Counted from the first letter of the stretch, positions 1-8,298 are shown. The stretch: DNA of 64,000 nt from Massilia aquatica (GCF_011682045.1 NZ_VVIW01000012.1:62001-126000); one strand, 5' to 3'. Made by a program: numbers and translations. The notes: generated from the letters alone by a model not told the origin.

Positions 1-2
1 CC

Positions 3-1238
3 GTGTACGTGCATGGCCTGGTGCGCGATTCGAGCGGGCAGAAAATGTCCAAGTCGAAGGGCAATACGCTCGATCCGATCGACCTGATCGACGGTATCGA
101 TGTCGAAGCGCTGGTCGAAAAGCGCACCACCGGCTTGATGAATCCGCGCGACGCCGAAAAGATCGCCAAGGCCACGCGCAAGGAATTCCCGGCCGGGATT
201 GCAGCCTACGGCACCGACGCGGTGCGCTTCACCATGGCCAGCTATGCTTCGCTGGGGCGCAACATCAACTTCGACCTGGGCCGCGCCGAGGGCTACCGCA
301 ACTTCAACAACAAGCTGTGGAACGCCACCCGCTTCGTGCTGATGAACACCCAGGAAAAAGATTGCGGCGTGCCGGCAGATGCCGACCTGTCGCAGGGCGA
401 CCGCTGGATCCTGTCGACCATGCAGCGCGCCGAGATGGAAGTGGCCAAAGGCTTCGACGACTACCGCTTCGATAACATCGCTTCGGCCATCCACAAGTTC
501 GTGTGGTACGACTACTGCGACTGGTACCTCGAAATGGCCAAGGTCCAGATCCAGCACGGCACCGAAGGCCAGCAGCGCGCTACCCGCAACACCTTGCTGC
601 GCGTGCTGGAAGTGATCCTGCGCCTGGCGCATCCGATCATTCCGTTCGTGACCGAAACGCTGTGGCAGACCGTCGCGCCGCTGGCCGGCAAAGTGCTCAA
701 CCCGGCGGGCGACTCGATCATGGTGCAGCCGTACCCGGAAGCCAATCCGGCGCTCATCGACGAGCGCGCGGAAGAGTGGATGGTCCAGCTCAAGGCGCTG
801 ACCGACGGCACCCGTACCCTGCGCGGCGAAATGAAGCTGCCGGAGTCGATGCGCGTGCCGCTGATCGTCGAAGCGGCCGACGCGGCCGACCGGGCGCGCC
901 TGGAAAGCTACGCGGCTTACGTGCAGACCCTGGGCAAGCTGTCGGAAGTCAATATCGTCGACACCTTGCCGGAGTCGCCGGCGGCGGTGGCGGTGGTGGG
1001 CGCCACCAAGCTGATGCTCAAGGTGGAGATCGATGTCGGCGCCGAGCGTGAGCGCATGTCGAAGGAAATTGCGCGCATCGAAGGCGAAATCGCCAAGGTG
1101 AACGGCAAGCTGGGCAATGAAAGCTTCGTGGCGCGCGCGCCCGAAGCGGTCGTTGCGCAGGAAAAAGAGCGCCTGGTGGCATTCTCGGCCACCATCGAAA
1201 AGCTGCGCGAGCAGCTGGCCAAGTTGCCGGCAGCGTAA
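3..1238 (+). CDS. valS: Valine--tRNA ligase, C-terminal part (5' end outside window)
   Basis: Class I aminoacyl-tRNA synthetase that charges tRNA-Val in the cytoplasm. The reading frame is open from the window edge, so the first codon here is internal and the HIGH motif and editing domain lie upstream. About 411 residues are visible: the KMSKS loop (residues 14-18, followed by KGN), the anticodon-binding helical domain, and a C-terminal Glu/Lys-rich coiled-coil arm (about 340-411) typical of ValS. The segment between KMSKS and ATRKEFP matches the valine enzyme rather than IleRS or LeuRS. A perfect hairpin lies just after the stop. Confidence 0.97.
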   Translation: MYVHGLVRDSSGQKMSKSKGNTLDPIDLIDGIDVEALVEKRTTGLMNPRDAEKIAKATRKEFPAGIAAYGTDAVRFTMASYASLGRNINFDLGRAEGYRNFNNKLWNATRFVLMNTQEKDCGVPADADLSQGDRWILSTMQRAEMEVAKGFDDYRFDNIASAIHKFVWYDYCDWYLEMAKVQIQHGTEGQQRATRNTLLRVLEVILRLAHPIIPFVTETLWQTVAPLAGKVLNPAGDSIMVQPYPEANPALIDERAEEWMVQLKALTDGTRTLRGEMKLPESMRVPLIVEAADAADRARLESYAAYVQTLGKLSEVNIVDTLPESPAAVAVVGATKLMLKVEIDVGAERERMSKEIARIEGEIAKVNGKLGNESFVARAPEAVVAQEKERLVAFSATIEKLREQLAKLPAA

Positions 1239-1256
1239 GCTGTCACAGCGGTGCGG

Positions 1257-1290
1257 CGCGCTTTTGATTCCACCAGGAATCAAAAGCGCG
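1257..1290 (+). terminator. Hairpin after valS, possible terminator
   Basis: A perfect 15-bp stem (1257-1271 with 1276-1290) closes a 4-base loop 19 bases after the valS stop. No T-run follows directly, so it may terminate with Rho or stabilise the mRNA end rather than act as a classical intrinsic terminator. Confidence 0.5.
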
Positions 1291-1644
1291 CTGTACGTAC
1301 GGAAAAAAATGTCAAGTTGAAAATAGAGACTGTCTTATTCGGTTAACATTTGATAATATTTTTCTGATAAGAACTTAAAGTTTCTCTATACTATCGCTCT
1401 TTGGTGAGTCGGATCCAGTCCCGCTATTGGTTCTCCGGTTAACACCTGCGATGTCCCTGATTTGTTCCCCCTGTTACCCGGTTGCGTGCGCTTGCACGGA
1501 CCTGGCGTTCCCAGCGCACATAACAACTTCATTCACCGGTTGACGCCGGCACGCAGACCAGCAACTTGAACACTGCCCACCGAATGGCCGTGATGGATAT
1601 CCATTGCCTGTCGTGGGTACGAGGATTTTTGAAAGAGGAATTAC
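1291..1644. other. Intergenic region valS to first lipoprotein gene
   Basis: This 354-base stretch has no convincing gene. It opens with an AT-rich block (about 1300-1400) that holds a sigma70-like promoter, then returns to ordinary composition. If the promoter is right, the downstream lipoprotein mRNA has an untranslated leader of about 245 bases. I see no known riboswitch fold in that leader. Confidence 0.5.
1364..1392 (+). promoter_or_regulatory. Predicted sigma70 promoter for lipoprotein pair
   Basis: CTGATA (1364-1369) and TATACT (1387-1392) are separated by 17 bases inside an AT-rich block. The start point would be near 1399. The nearest downstream gene begins at 1645. Confidence 0.45.
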
Positions 1645-2619
1645 ATGAAACAATCAGCTTATGCCATCGCCCTGTCCAGCGCCCTGATCGCCGGTTGCGG
1701 CGGCGGGTCGTCCGAGTCGTCGACCGCACCGGCCATGGCGCCGGCGGCGCCGGTGGCTGTGGTGCCGGCGCCTGTACCTGCACCAGCGCCGGCGCCCGTG
1801 GTGACGCCGGAGCCGGTCGTGGCCGCGCCGACACCGGTGGTCACTGCGCAACCGGCGCCGGTCCCGGCTCCTGTACCAGCACCGACGTCCGCCCCGGTGC
1901 CTACGCCAGCCCCAGCGCCCGCCCCTGCACCGGCGCCGGCCCCTGTATCCGCACCGGCTCCGGCACCAGCGCCAGCACCTGCGCCAGTATCGGCCACATC
2001 GACGTCGGCCTCGGCTTCCTTCGCCGACTGCTTCGAGGTAACGCCGGGCACGCAATACACGACCTCGAATACCTACACCCATGTGGTTGTCAAAGAGATG
2101 TTCGAGGGCGTCATGGCCTACGGCATCATGGAACTGCGCGATAACGGCGCGCGCCGTGGCGGTCCGTACTTCATCACCGACAACAATATCCACAGGATGC
2201 TGGGCGTCGGCCAATACGATACAAGCGGCGTCCAGAAGGGCAAGGATGTGTTTTCCAAGGAAGCAGTCTTCCCGCTGACGATGGTTCCCGGCCAGACGTC
2301 CATGGCCAACTTCACCAGCACGAGCACCAGCTGGCGCCTGGAGTTCGACAAGTCGGGCGCATCGAGCACGGTGACCAGCACCGACGTCACAGCGCTCTCC
2401 GATCAATTGACATTCGTCGGCTTCGACACGATCACGGTCGCCGGCCGCACGTTCGCGAACGCGTGCAAGATTGCCTCGCCAGGATCGGTCGCGGGGCAGG
2501 TGTCGATGGCATGGCGCGCCAAAGGCTTTGGCTGGGTCCGCACCGAAGAGCAAACCGTCCAGGGCGCGCTGGTGCCCGGCACGCGCGTCGAGATCGTCAA
2601 GATCATCGCGGCGCCCTGA
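1645..2619 (+). CDS. Putative lipoprotein with Pro/Ala-rich linker, copy 1
   Basis: Unrecognised predicted lipoprotein of 324 residues. It starts with a short hydrophobic signal and the lipobox LIAGC followed by GGGSS, so the mature protein should be lipid-anchored at the Cys near residue 18. Residues about 30-120 are a low-complexity Pro/Ala/Val linker of the APAPAP type, perhaps a stalk across the periplasm or wall. The rest is a globular domain with a Cys near its start (ADCF) and another near its end (NACKI), which could pair. AGAGGA lies before the ATG. The next gene is a paralogue with an almost identical signal and a diverged C-terminal domain. No function can be assigned. Confidence 0.8.
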   Translation: MKQSAYAIALSSALIAGCGGGSSESSTAPAMAPAAPVAVVPAPVPAPAPAPVVTPEPVVAAPTPVVTAQPAPVPAPVPAPTSAPVPTPAPAPAPAPAPAPVSAPAPAPAPAPAPVSATSTSASASFADCFEVTPGTQYTTSNTYTHVVVKEMFEGVMAYGIMELRDNGARRGGPYFITDNNIHRMLGVGQYDTSGVQKGKDVFSKEAVFPLTMVPGQTSMANFTSTSTSWRLEFDKSGASSTVTSTDVTALSDQLTFVGFDTITVAGRTFANACKIASPGSVAGQVSMAWRAKGFGWVRTEEQTVQGALVPGTRVEIVKIIAAP

Positions 2620-2677
2620 GTCCTTATTCCGCTCCCCGCGCTGCGGGGAGCACCGCCAATTCAAGAAAAGAGAATCA

Positions 2678-3556
2678 ATGAAACCATCAGCTTATGTCAT
2701 CGCCCTGTCCACCGTGTTGATCGCCGGTTGCGGCGGCGGATCGTCGGATAACTCCAGCGCGCCCGCAGCCGCGCCGGCGCCGGTTGTTGCCGTACCAGCG
2801 CCAGTTCCAGCGCCAGTGCCCGTGGCGACGCCAGAGCCGGTTGCCGTGACGCCTGCACCGGCACCTGTGCCGGCTCCTGCTCCTGCTCCTGCACCTGCTC
2901 CAGATCCAGTGCAGGCTCCGACGCCTGCCCCGGCGCCAGTCCAGGTGTCGACCCCTGCTCCTGCCCCGGCGACCGCAGCAACACCCACGCTCGCGGAATG
3001 TTTCAAGCTAACGCCGGGCGTGAAGTACGTCGACACGTATGGCAATACGCAAGCAGTAAGCAATGCCGTTTTTGAAGGCATCCCGACCATCGCGATGACG
3101 GAAACGCGGACCGATGGCACGCTGTTTGGTATCGTGTACCAGCACGTTATCGGCAACACCTTATACATGCCGGGCATTTTCGACTACACCTCGAATAACA
3201 TCCCATCCGGAAAATTCGTGAATTCGGCGGATGCCAAAATAGCGCTCGATCTCGTCCCTGGCCAGTCGACTGTAACCCATTACACCGTCACCCGGACCGC
3301 GTATCCGGCGAACACCACCAGCATTGAGTCGGAAACGGTGGCATTCACGTTCGTCGGATTCGAGACCATCACGGTAGCGAGCCGCACGTTTGCCAATGCC
3401 TGCAAAATCACGTTCGCGCCGGAGAAGAACGGCGATATCCACACCACGTGGATTGCCAGCGGTTTCGGCTCGGCGCGCGCCTACACCAAGGATGCCAAGG
3501 GCGCCACCGTGCAGGGCAGCTTCAACGAGATCGTCAAGATTCTCGCCGCACCCTGA
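2678..3556 (+). CDS. Putative lipoprotein with Pro/Ala-rich linker, copy 2
   Basis: Paralogue of the gene just upstream, 292 residues. The start at 2678 is chosen because it gives the same signal (MKPSAYVIALSTVLIAGC) as the neighbour and follows an AAAGAGA ribosome site; the frame is open further upstream but that part does not resemble a secreted protein. The order is lipobox Cys at about residue 18, Pro/Ala linker to about 105, then a domain sharing VPGQ, F-GFxTITVA-RTFANACKI and the terminal EIVKI-AAP with copy 1, while the middle has diverged. The 58-base gap suggests one transcript. Function unknown. Confidence 0.8.
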   Translation: MKPSAYVIALSTVLIAGCGGGSSDNSSAPAAAPAPVVAVPAPVPAPVPVATPEPVAVTPAPAPVPAPAPAPAPAPDPVQAPTPAPAPVQVSTPAPAPATAATPTLAECFKLTPGVKYVDTYGNTQAVSNAVFEGIPTIAMTETRTDGTLFGIVYQHVIGNTLYMPGIFDYTSNNIPSGKFVNSADAKIALDLVPGQSTVTHYTVTRTAYPANTTSIESETVAFTFVGFETITVASRTFANACKITFAPEKNGDIHTTWIASGFGSARAYTKDAKGATVQGSFNEIVKILAAP

Positions 3557-3700
3557 TTCCCCTGACGCCTGCCCCAACCGGGCGCAGGCAATACCGGCCC
3601 TCGGCGCAGGGCCGGCATCCGCGTACCTCGTCCCCTTCCCCCATTCCAGTAAAGCTCACACAACCTGATACAAAGTTGTGGAGTCAGTGCAAAGCCAGTT

Positions 3701-3709
3701 TGCTACACT
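3701..3709 (+). promoter_or_regulatory. Extended -10 element before DUF2147 gene
   Basis: TGCTACACT fits an extended -10 (TGnTAnnnT) and sits 37 bases before the next ATG. No good -35 lies 17 bases upstream, which extended -10 promoters can tolerate. Confidence 0.35.
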
Positions 3710-3745
3710 AGCAACGCTGCATACACCAACAATACTGGAGACACC

Positions 3746-4195
3746 ATGAAAGCACTGACAACAGCCACCCTGATCGCCGCCATGCTGGCCATGACGCCGG
3801 CAATGGCGCAGGAAACAGCGTCCCCGGTCGGCCTGTGGAAAAACATCGATGACGTGACCGGCAAGCCGAAGGCGCTGATCCGCATCAGCGAGAACAACGG
3901 CGAGATCCAGGGCAAGCTGGAAAAACTGTTCCGCCCCGAAGGCACCGAGCAGAATCCCAAGTGCAACAAGTGCGAAGGCGTCAACAAGGACCAGCCGATC
4001 CTCGGCATGACCTTCATGAGCGGCCTGAAAAAAGAAGGCGACGAATACACCGGCGGCCAGATCCTCGACCCGGACAACGGCAAGGTCTACAAGAGCAAGC
4101 TGAAAGTCGTCGAAGGCGGCAAGAAGCTCAACGTGCGCGGCTATGTCGGCATGCCGATGTTCGGCCGCTCCCAGGTCTGGGTGCGCGAAGAGTAA
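3746..4195 (+). CDS. DUF2147 domain secreted protein
   Basis: Small secreted protein of 149 residues. A clear signal peptide ends at AMA-QE (about residue 22). The mature part matches the DUF2147 pattern: GLWKNIDD near the start, a central CNKC pair followed by LGMTFMSGL, then GGQILDPDNGKVYKSKL and a closing VRGYVGMPMFGRSQVW. Family members are periplasmic beta-rich proteins of unknown role. The start is supported by the CTGGAGACACC ribosome site. It stands alone between unrelated genes. Confidence 0.85.
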   Translation: MKALTTATLIAAMLAMTPAMAQETASPVGLWKNIDDVTGKPKALIRISENNGEIQGKLEKLFRPEGTEQNPKCNKCEGVNKDQPILGMTFMSGLKKEGDEYTGGQILDPDNGKVYKSKLKVVEGGKKLNVRGYVGMPMFGRSQVWVREE

Positions 4196-4336
4196 GCTGC
4201 TGTTCTGCGCGTCCTGCGCTGCGGCGATCGAGATTATTGCTGATCGCCAAGCTCTCCTCTGTTATTATCTAAAGCGCAAGGTTGCCATGGCATACATGGC
4301 AGCGTTTTATCACGTTAACTCACTATTGGACCTGAC

Positions 4337-4708
4337 ATGATCATCGACCATCTTGGCTTTTCGGTAAGTAACTATGAGGACAGCAAAACCTTCTTCGGCA
4401 AGGCGCTTGCGCCGCTCGGCATTTCGCTGGTCGCCGAAGTCAAAGGCTGGGCGGGGCTGGGCAAGCAGGGCAAGCCGGAATTCTGGTTCGGCCAGGGCGG
4501 TCCCGCGCTCGGGCAGATGCATGTGGCCTTCGCGGCCGAGAACCGCGAACAGGTGCGCCAGTTCTACGCCGCCGCGCTCGAAGCGGGAGCGAAAGACAAC
4601 GGCGCGCCCGGCATCCGCGCCCACTACCATCCGGACTATTACGGCGCCTTTGTCATCGGACCCGATGGCCACAATATCGAAGCGGTGTGCCACACGCCTG
4701 AAGCCTGA
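4337..4708 (+). CDS. VOC family (glyoxalase/dioxygenase-fold) protein
   Basis: Single-domain vicinal-oxygen-chelate protein of 123 residues. It starts with the family signature IDHLGFSVSNYEDSKTFFGKAL and ends with GPDGHNIEAVCH, which supplies the usual His and Glu metal ligands. The central part (FWFGQGG, MHVAFAAENREQVRQFYAAALEAG) fits the same beta-alpha-beta-beta-beta fold. Substrate cannot be told from sequence; members include glyoxalases, extradiol dioxygenases and antibiotic-binding proteins. It is likely a stand-alone gene. Confidence 0.88.
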   Translation: MIIDHLGFSVSNYEDSKTFFGKALAPLGISLVAEVKGWAGLGKQGKPEFWFGQGGPALGQMHVAFAAENREQVRQFYAAALEAGAKDNGAPGIRAHYHPDYYGAFVIGPDGHNIEAVCHTPEA

Positions 4709-4855
4709 CGCGCAGTCGCGCCCATGTCGCGCCTGAGGAACCGTCGGCCCGTGCCGCAGCGCGAGCGCGACATCGCCCGCCTGCGCGGCAAGCTCGAACG
4801 CGAGAAGTCATTGCCATGAAACGCGCGCCGCGCTGACGGGCATGGCGTCGCGACG

Positions 4856-6322
4856 CTACTGCGCCCCGATCGGAATGACCTTGCGCGGCCCCTTGCGCTG
4901 CGCGCTCTGCTGCGCGATGCTGGCGCGGATCGTGGCCAGCTGCTCGCCGCTGCGGTACAGCAGGTTGTAGCTTTCGAACGGGATCATCTTCCCGTCCGGC
5001 TGCGCAAAGTGGATGCATGATTTTTTCAGCGCGCGCACATCGAGCGAATAGGCGTCCATGAACTGCACGATCAGCACGCGGAACACGTTCTCGTAACCCA
5101 GGCCGGCCGGCGCGTCGATCAGCGGCAGGCAGCACATCAGCTCCGACAGGCAGTTGGCCTGCGACTCGGGCGAATGATTGGTCGCGAACAGCTTGAAGAT
5201 GTGCTCCTTCATGCTCTTTTTGAGCGTCTCGTCGCGCTCGAAGACGATGGTGTTGCCGCTGCCTTCGACCAGCGTTTGCGGATCGAGGTAGCGCGTCAGC
5301 GGCACCGCCTGGCCGGCCGTCTTGAGCGCATACGCCATGGCCAGCGTGTCCGGGTTGCAGGGCACCGGCACGATATCGGCCAGCGTGAACAGGGATGTCT
5401 GCTCGGTGATCTTGCGCCGTATTTCGGACACCGTGAGGCGGTGCGCGCGCGGATCGTAGCGCTCCACCCGGCCGGCATCCTGGATCGGCTGCAAGGTCAC
5501 GCCGCGCACGCAGGGCTGGGTCAGGGCGAAGTCGATGATGGCGCCGATTTCGTCGTCGTTGAGGCCCTTCTTGAGCGTGACCACCAAGGTAGTAGAGAGC
5601 TGCGCCGCGTTCAGGTTGGCCAGCGCCTGCGCGCGGATGCGGGTCAGGTCGGCGCCGCGCAATGCCTTGTGCACCTCGCTGCGCAGCGAATCGAACTGCA
5701 GGTAGACCTCGATGCCAGGCGCGTAGGTGGCCAGGCGGCGCGCAAAGGCCGGGTCCTGCGCCAATACGATGCCGTTGGTGTTGACCATGACGTGCTTGAT
5801 CGGGCGCGCCTTGGCCGCGTCGAGAATGTCCCAGAAGCGCGGGTGCAGGGTCGGCTCGCCGCCGGAGAGCTGCATCACGTCCGCTTCGCCCTCGTTGGCC
5901 ACCACCGCGTCGAGCATCCTGATGATGTCGTCGAAGGGTTTGTGCAGTTCGCGGTGGGTGCCGCTTTCGGCGTAACACACGGGGCAGTTCAGATTGCAGT
6001 TGTCGGTGATTTCGACGATCGACAGGCAGGAATGCTGCATGTGATCGGGACACAGGCCGCAGTCGTACGGGCAACCGTACTGCATCGGCGTGTTGAAGGT
6101 TTGCGGCATTTCGGGATGCTTGACGAAGACTTCGCGGCACAGGCGATAGTAATCGACATCGTCGCTCACCAGCACGCGTTCGGCGCCATGCGCGCTGCAC
6201 CACTTGTCCATGAAGACATCGCTGCCCTTGAAAATGATCTTGGCCTCGACCGGATGCAGGCAGGTCGAACAGACCGAGGTGGTGGTGTCGTAAAACAGGT
6301 AGGGACGGATTTTGCGGCTCAT
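4856..6322 (-). CDS. Radical SAM protein, tetraether synthase/MJ0619-like
   Basis: 488-residue radical SAM enzyme. In order: an N-terminal metal-binding motif CSTC (18-21) with a second Cys/His pair C42/H45 (rubredoxin-like layout), a Cys cluster C84, C88, C91, C99, then the cluster-binding C109-x3-C113-x2-C116 in ITDNCNLNCPVCYAE, and a TIM-barrel core with SGGEPTLHP. Arrangement and spacing recall the archaeal MJ0619/tetraether synthase (Tes) family, whose studied members join or modify unreactive lipid carbons; bacterial homologues are mostly uncharacterised. The ATG at 6322 overlaps the stop of the upstream Lgt-like gene as ATGA, so the two are probably translationally coupled. A role in modifying a lipid is inference. 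Confidence 0.8.
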   Translation of the reverse strand: MSRKIRPYLFYDTTTSVCSTCLHPVEAKIIFKGSDVFMDKWCSAHGAERVLVSDDVDYYRLCREVFVKHPEMPQTFNTPMQYGCPYDCGLCPDHMQHSCLSIVEITDNCNLNCPVCYAESGTHRELHKPFDDIIRMLDAVVANEGEADVMQLSGGEPTLHPRFWDILDAAKARPIKHVMVNTNGIVLAQDPAFARRLATYAPGIEVYLQFDSLRSEVHKALRGADLTRIRAQALANLNAAQLSTTLVVTLKKGLNDDEIGAIIDFALTQPCVRGVTLQPIQDAGRVERYDPRAHRLTVSEIRRKITEQTSLFTLADIVPVPCNPDTLAMAYALKTAGQAVPLTRYLDPQTLVEGSGNTIVFERDETLKKSMKEHIFKLFATNHSPESQANCLSELMCCLPLIDAPAGLGYENVFRVLIVQFMDAYSLDVRALKKSCIHFAQPDGKMIPFESYNLLYRSGEQLATIRASIAQQSAQRKGPRKVIPIGAQ

Positions 6323-7083
6323 GGTTCGATCGCTTTCAGTGGCGCCGGCGCGCCGAGCTGCCGGGCGAGCAAGGGAAGATAACAGAGCAGCGCAGCCAGG
6401 CACACCAGCTGCACGCCGCCCAGGCCCGCGCCATAATCGTAGCGCAGGGGCTTGATGGCGTCGACCGCGAGGCGCCAGGCCAGGTAGCCGAACAAGAACA
6501 GCTTGAACATCAAACCCGGCTTGTCGCGCCAGCGCGCGCGCAGCGCCAGCAGCAGGCCGCCCCACGCGAGCACGAACAGGATGTCATAGAGCTGGGTGGG
6601 ATGGCGCGCAATGCCGTCGCCGAAATCGACGCCCCAGGGCAGCGCGGTGGCCTTGCCGTAGGTGCCATCATTCAGGCCCGCCAGAAAACAGCCGACGCGT
6701 CCGAGCGCGATGCCGGCCATGAGCGGCAGTACGAACTGGTCGCCGGTGGACTGGCGCTGGCCGGTCAGTTTCTTGGCGATTTCCACACCCAGCAAGCCGC
6801 CCAGCAGGCCGCCGACAATCGAGGTGCCCGACATCCAGATGCTGATGGCGCCCGCATGCGCGGCCCACAGATGCGGGTACTCGATCCAGAACACCAGCTT
6901 GTTGCCGGTGGCGGCGCCGAGGATGCAGCCGATGACGACGGCGTAGCCGCTGCCGCTGAGGATGCCGCTGGCGCCGCTGCGGGCGCGCTGGCGCCGGTAC
7001 AGCTGCATGCCGATGGCAATCGCGGTCCACTCGAACAACAGATGGACGGCATGGGCAGCGCCGGGGGATAGGGGCAGCGTCAT
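6319..7083 (-). CDS. Lgt-like (prolipoprotein diacylglyceryl transferase family) membrane protein
   Basis: 254-residue polytopic inner-membrane protein of the Lgt superfamily, with about seven hydrophobic segments. Lgt-like landmarks are present: SIVGGLLGG (88-96, where Lgt has HGGL), GRVGCFLAG (128-136, where Lgt has GRxGNFxNxE) and RHPTQLYD (160-167). The His of HGGL is Val here, and the Asn and Glu after GR are Cys and Leu, so ordinary lipoprotein diacylglyceryl transfer is doubtful. The ATG at 7083 overlaps the stop of the small gene upstream, and its own stop overlaps the radical SAM start, making a tight three-gene unit. Confidence 0.78.
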   Translation of the reverse strand: MTLPLSPGAAHAVHLLFEWTAIAIGMQLYRRQRARSGASGILSGSGYAVVIGCILGAATGNKLVFWIEYPHLWAAHAGAISIWMSGTSIVGGLLGGLLGVEIAKKLTGQRQSTGDQFVLPLMAGIALGRVGCFLAGLNDGTYGKATALPWGVDFGDGIARHPTQLYDILFVLAWGGLLLALRARWRDKPGLMFKLFLFGYLAWRLAVDAIKPLRYDYGAGLGGVQLVCLAALLCYLPLLARQLGAPAPLKAIEP

Positions 7084-7304
7084 TGCTCCGACTGCGGCGG
7101 CGCGCCTGCCTTGCGTAAGCGGCGGTAGATACCCCAGCCAAGCATGGCGGAAAGGGTCACGCCGATGAGCCCAAAGACGAGCAATTCGTTCGCTGCCGCG
7201 GGTCCCGAGTGTGCGGCAAGATACAGTCCGAGCACGCCACACGCACCGATGCCGACCATGGCGATCAAGGCAATCAACAAGACGACGGCGCGTAGAAAGG
7301 ACAC
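7080..7304 (-). CDS. Small two-helix membrane protein, paralogue B
   Basis: 74-residue protein starting with GTG, with two predicted transmembrane helices (about 4-30 and 40-60) and a basic, polar tail. It resembles the next upstream gene in the motif FLR-V--L-A--AMVG-G-CGVLG, so the two are likely a tandem duplication. Its TGA overlaps the ATG of the Lgt-like gene (ATGA), which argues that it is real and works with that gene. Function unknown. Confidence 0.65.
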   Translation of the reverse strand: MSFLRAVVLLIALIAMVGIGACGVLGLYLAAHSGPAAANELLVFGLIGVTLSAMLGWGIYRRLRKAGAPPQSEQ

Positions 7305-7351
7305 AACTGCCTCACGAGAAATGGGCGTTCACGATGCTAGCGAACGCCGGC

Positions 7352-7579
7352 TCACTTACCGGATGCCCTAAACGCTCTATTGAGCTTTCTGACAAGAAAC
7401 CAGGCAAGCGTCGCGCAGATCGCCAGCCCAGCCAGGCCCATAAAGAAAGTGCCATCGAACATGTTTGCCGCGTCGGTGTATGGGCGGAAACCGATCATTA
7501 CGCCGAGCACACCGCACAACCCGAAGCCGACCATGGCAAGCGCGGCGACCAAGATGCCAACAATACGTAAGAACTTCAT
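7352..7579 (-). CDS. Small two-helix membrane protein, paralogue A
   Basis: 75-residue protein with two predicted transmembrane helices. It starts MKFLRIVGILVAALAMVGFG and shares the AMVG-G-CGVLG core with the following gene. The start at 7579 is chosen because upstream codons in the same frame are not hydrophobic and lack the paralogue's beginning. It lies 47 bases ahead of paralogue B and may be the first gene of the operon leading to the Lgt-like and radical SAM genes. No function assigned. Confidence 0.6.
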   Translation of the reverse strand: MKFLRIVGILVAALAMVGFGLCGVLGVMIGFRPYTDAANMFDGTFFMGLAGLAICATLAWFLVRKLNRAFRASGK

Positions 7580-7637
7580 GGATAGCCTTGCAGAAATCGT
7601 CGTCGTTCGTCGGAGCGTGCGGTCATTGTACGCCGCT

Positions 7638-8096
7638 TCAGGGGCGTTTGACGTGGCGCGCCAGATGGCGGTCGAGCTGGTTGGCGAAGTTCTGGCGGTC
7701 GGCCTGGCCGAAGGGCGCCGGGCCGCCGGTGTCCACGCCGCTGCCGCGCAATTCATCCATGAACTTGCGCATGGTAAGCATCTGGGCGATGTTGTCGTTG
7801 GTGTAGAACTCACCGCGCGGATTGAGCGCGAAGCCGCCCTTGAGCAGCACGTCGGCGGCCAGCGGAATGTCGCCGGTCACCACCAGGTCGCCAGGATTGA
7901 GCAGGCGCACGATTTCGGCATCGGCCACATCGGCCCCGGACGGCACCTGCACCGCGCGCACGAAGCGCGATGGCGGCACCCGCATGAGCTGGTTGGCGAC
8001 CAGGGTCACGTTCAGTTGCAGGCGCTCGGCCACGCGGTACAGGATGTCTTTGATCACGACCGGGCAAGCATCGGCATCGACCCAGATTTGCATCAT
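7638..8096 (-). CDS. YaiI/YqxD family (DUF188) protein
   Basis: 152-residue member of the DUF188 family, related to PIN-like nuclease folds. The diagnostic start [23 protein letters not shown] and the motifs [23 protein letters not shown] and [12 protein letters not shown] are all present, with Asp residues placed as in PIN-type metal sites. The start at 8096 (MMQIWVD) follows AAAGAACTGAAG; the upstream in-frame extension is Arg-rich and unlike the family. One Met later is equally possible. Biological role unproven in any species I know of. Confidence 0.88.
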   Translation of the reverse strand: MMQIWVDADACPVVIKDILYRVAERLQLNVTLVANQLMRVPPSRFVRAVQVPSGADVADAEIVRLLNPGDLVVTGDIPLAADVLLKGGFALNPRGEFYTNDNIAQMLTMRKFMDELRGSGVDTGGPAPFGQADRQNFANQLDRHLARHVKRP

Positions 8097-8147
8097 CTTC
8101 AGTTCTTTCTTGACGGGTTGGCAGCGGATGCGCGCAGTATAGCGCTT

Positions 8148-8186
8148 CGCCTTGGCGCCTCGCCTTGGCGCCTCGCCTTGGCGCTG
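8148..8186. repeat. Three tandem copies of a 13-bp unit
   Basis: The unit CGCCTTGGCGCCT occurs at 8148-8160 and 8161-8173, with a third copy at 8174-8186 that differs in its last two bases. Each unit contains the inverted pair CGCC/GGCG. It lies just upstream of the DUF188 gene and in the leader side of the next plus-strand gene. Confidence 0.85.
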
Positions 8187-8298
8187 TGTTGGCACCGTAA
8201 CGAAACGTGTGTTATCTTTCGACAAGTTTAATAATTATCATGCAATTTTTCCTTTGAACCTTGCCGGACACTGGTCCGTTGCATCAAACGGAGTCCGG

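Noticed and set aside
1659-2060. Gly/Ala-rich repeat frames on the minus strand opposite the lipoprotein linkers
   Set aside because: They are complements of the Pro/Ala-coding repeats and have no start signals of their own.
3567-3615. GC-rich inverted repeats after the second lipoprotein gene as a terminator
   Set aside because: Stems are 6-7 pairs with large loops and no T-run follows, so they are not convincing.
4724-4819. A 31-codon frame starting MSRLRNRRPVPQ between the VOC gene and the radical SAM gene
   Set aside because: It is short, Arg-rich and lacks a ribosome site; no support from family or context.
4653-6203. A 516-codon open frame on the minus strand overlapping the radical SAM gene
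   Set aside because: It is in another frame of the same strand and gives an Arg-rich product with no motif, whereas the radical SAM frame has a perfect cluster motif.
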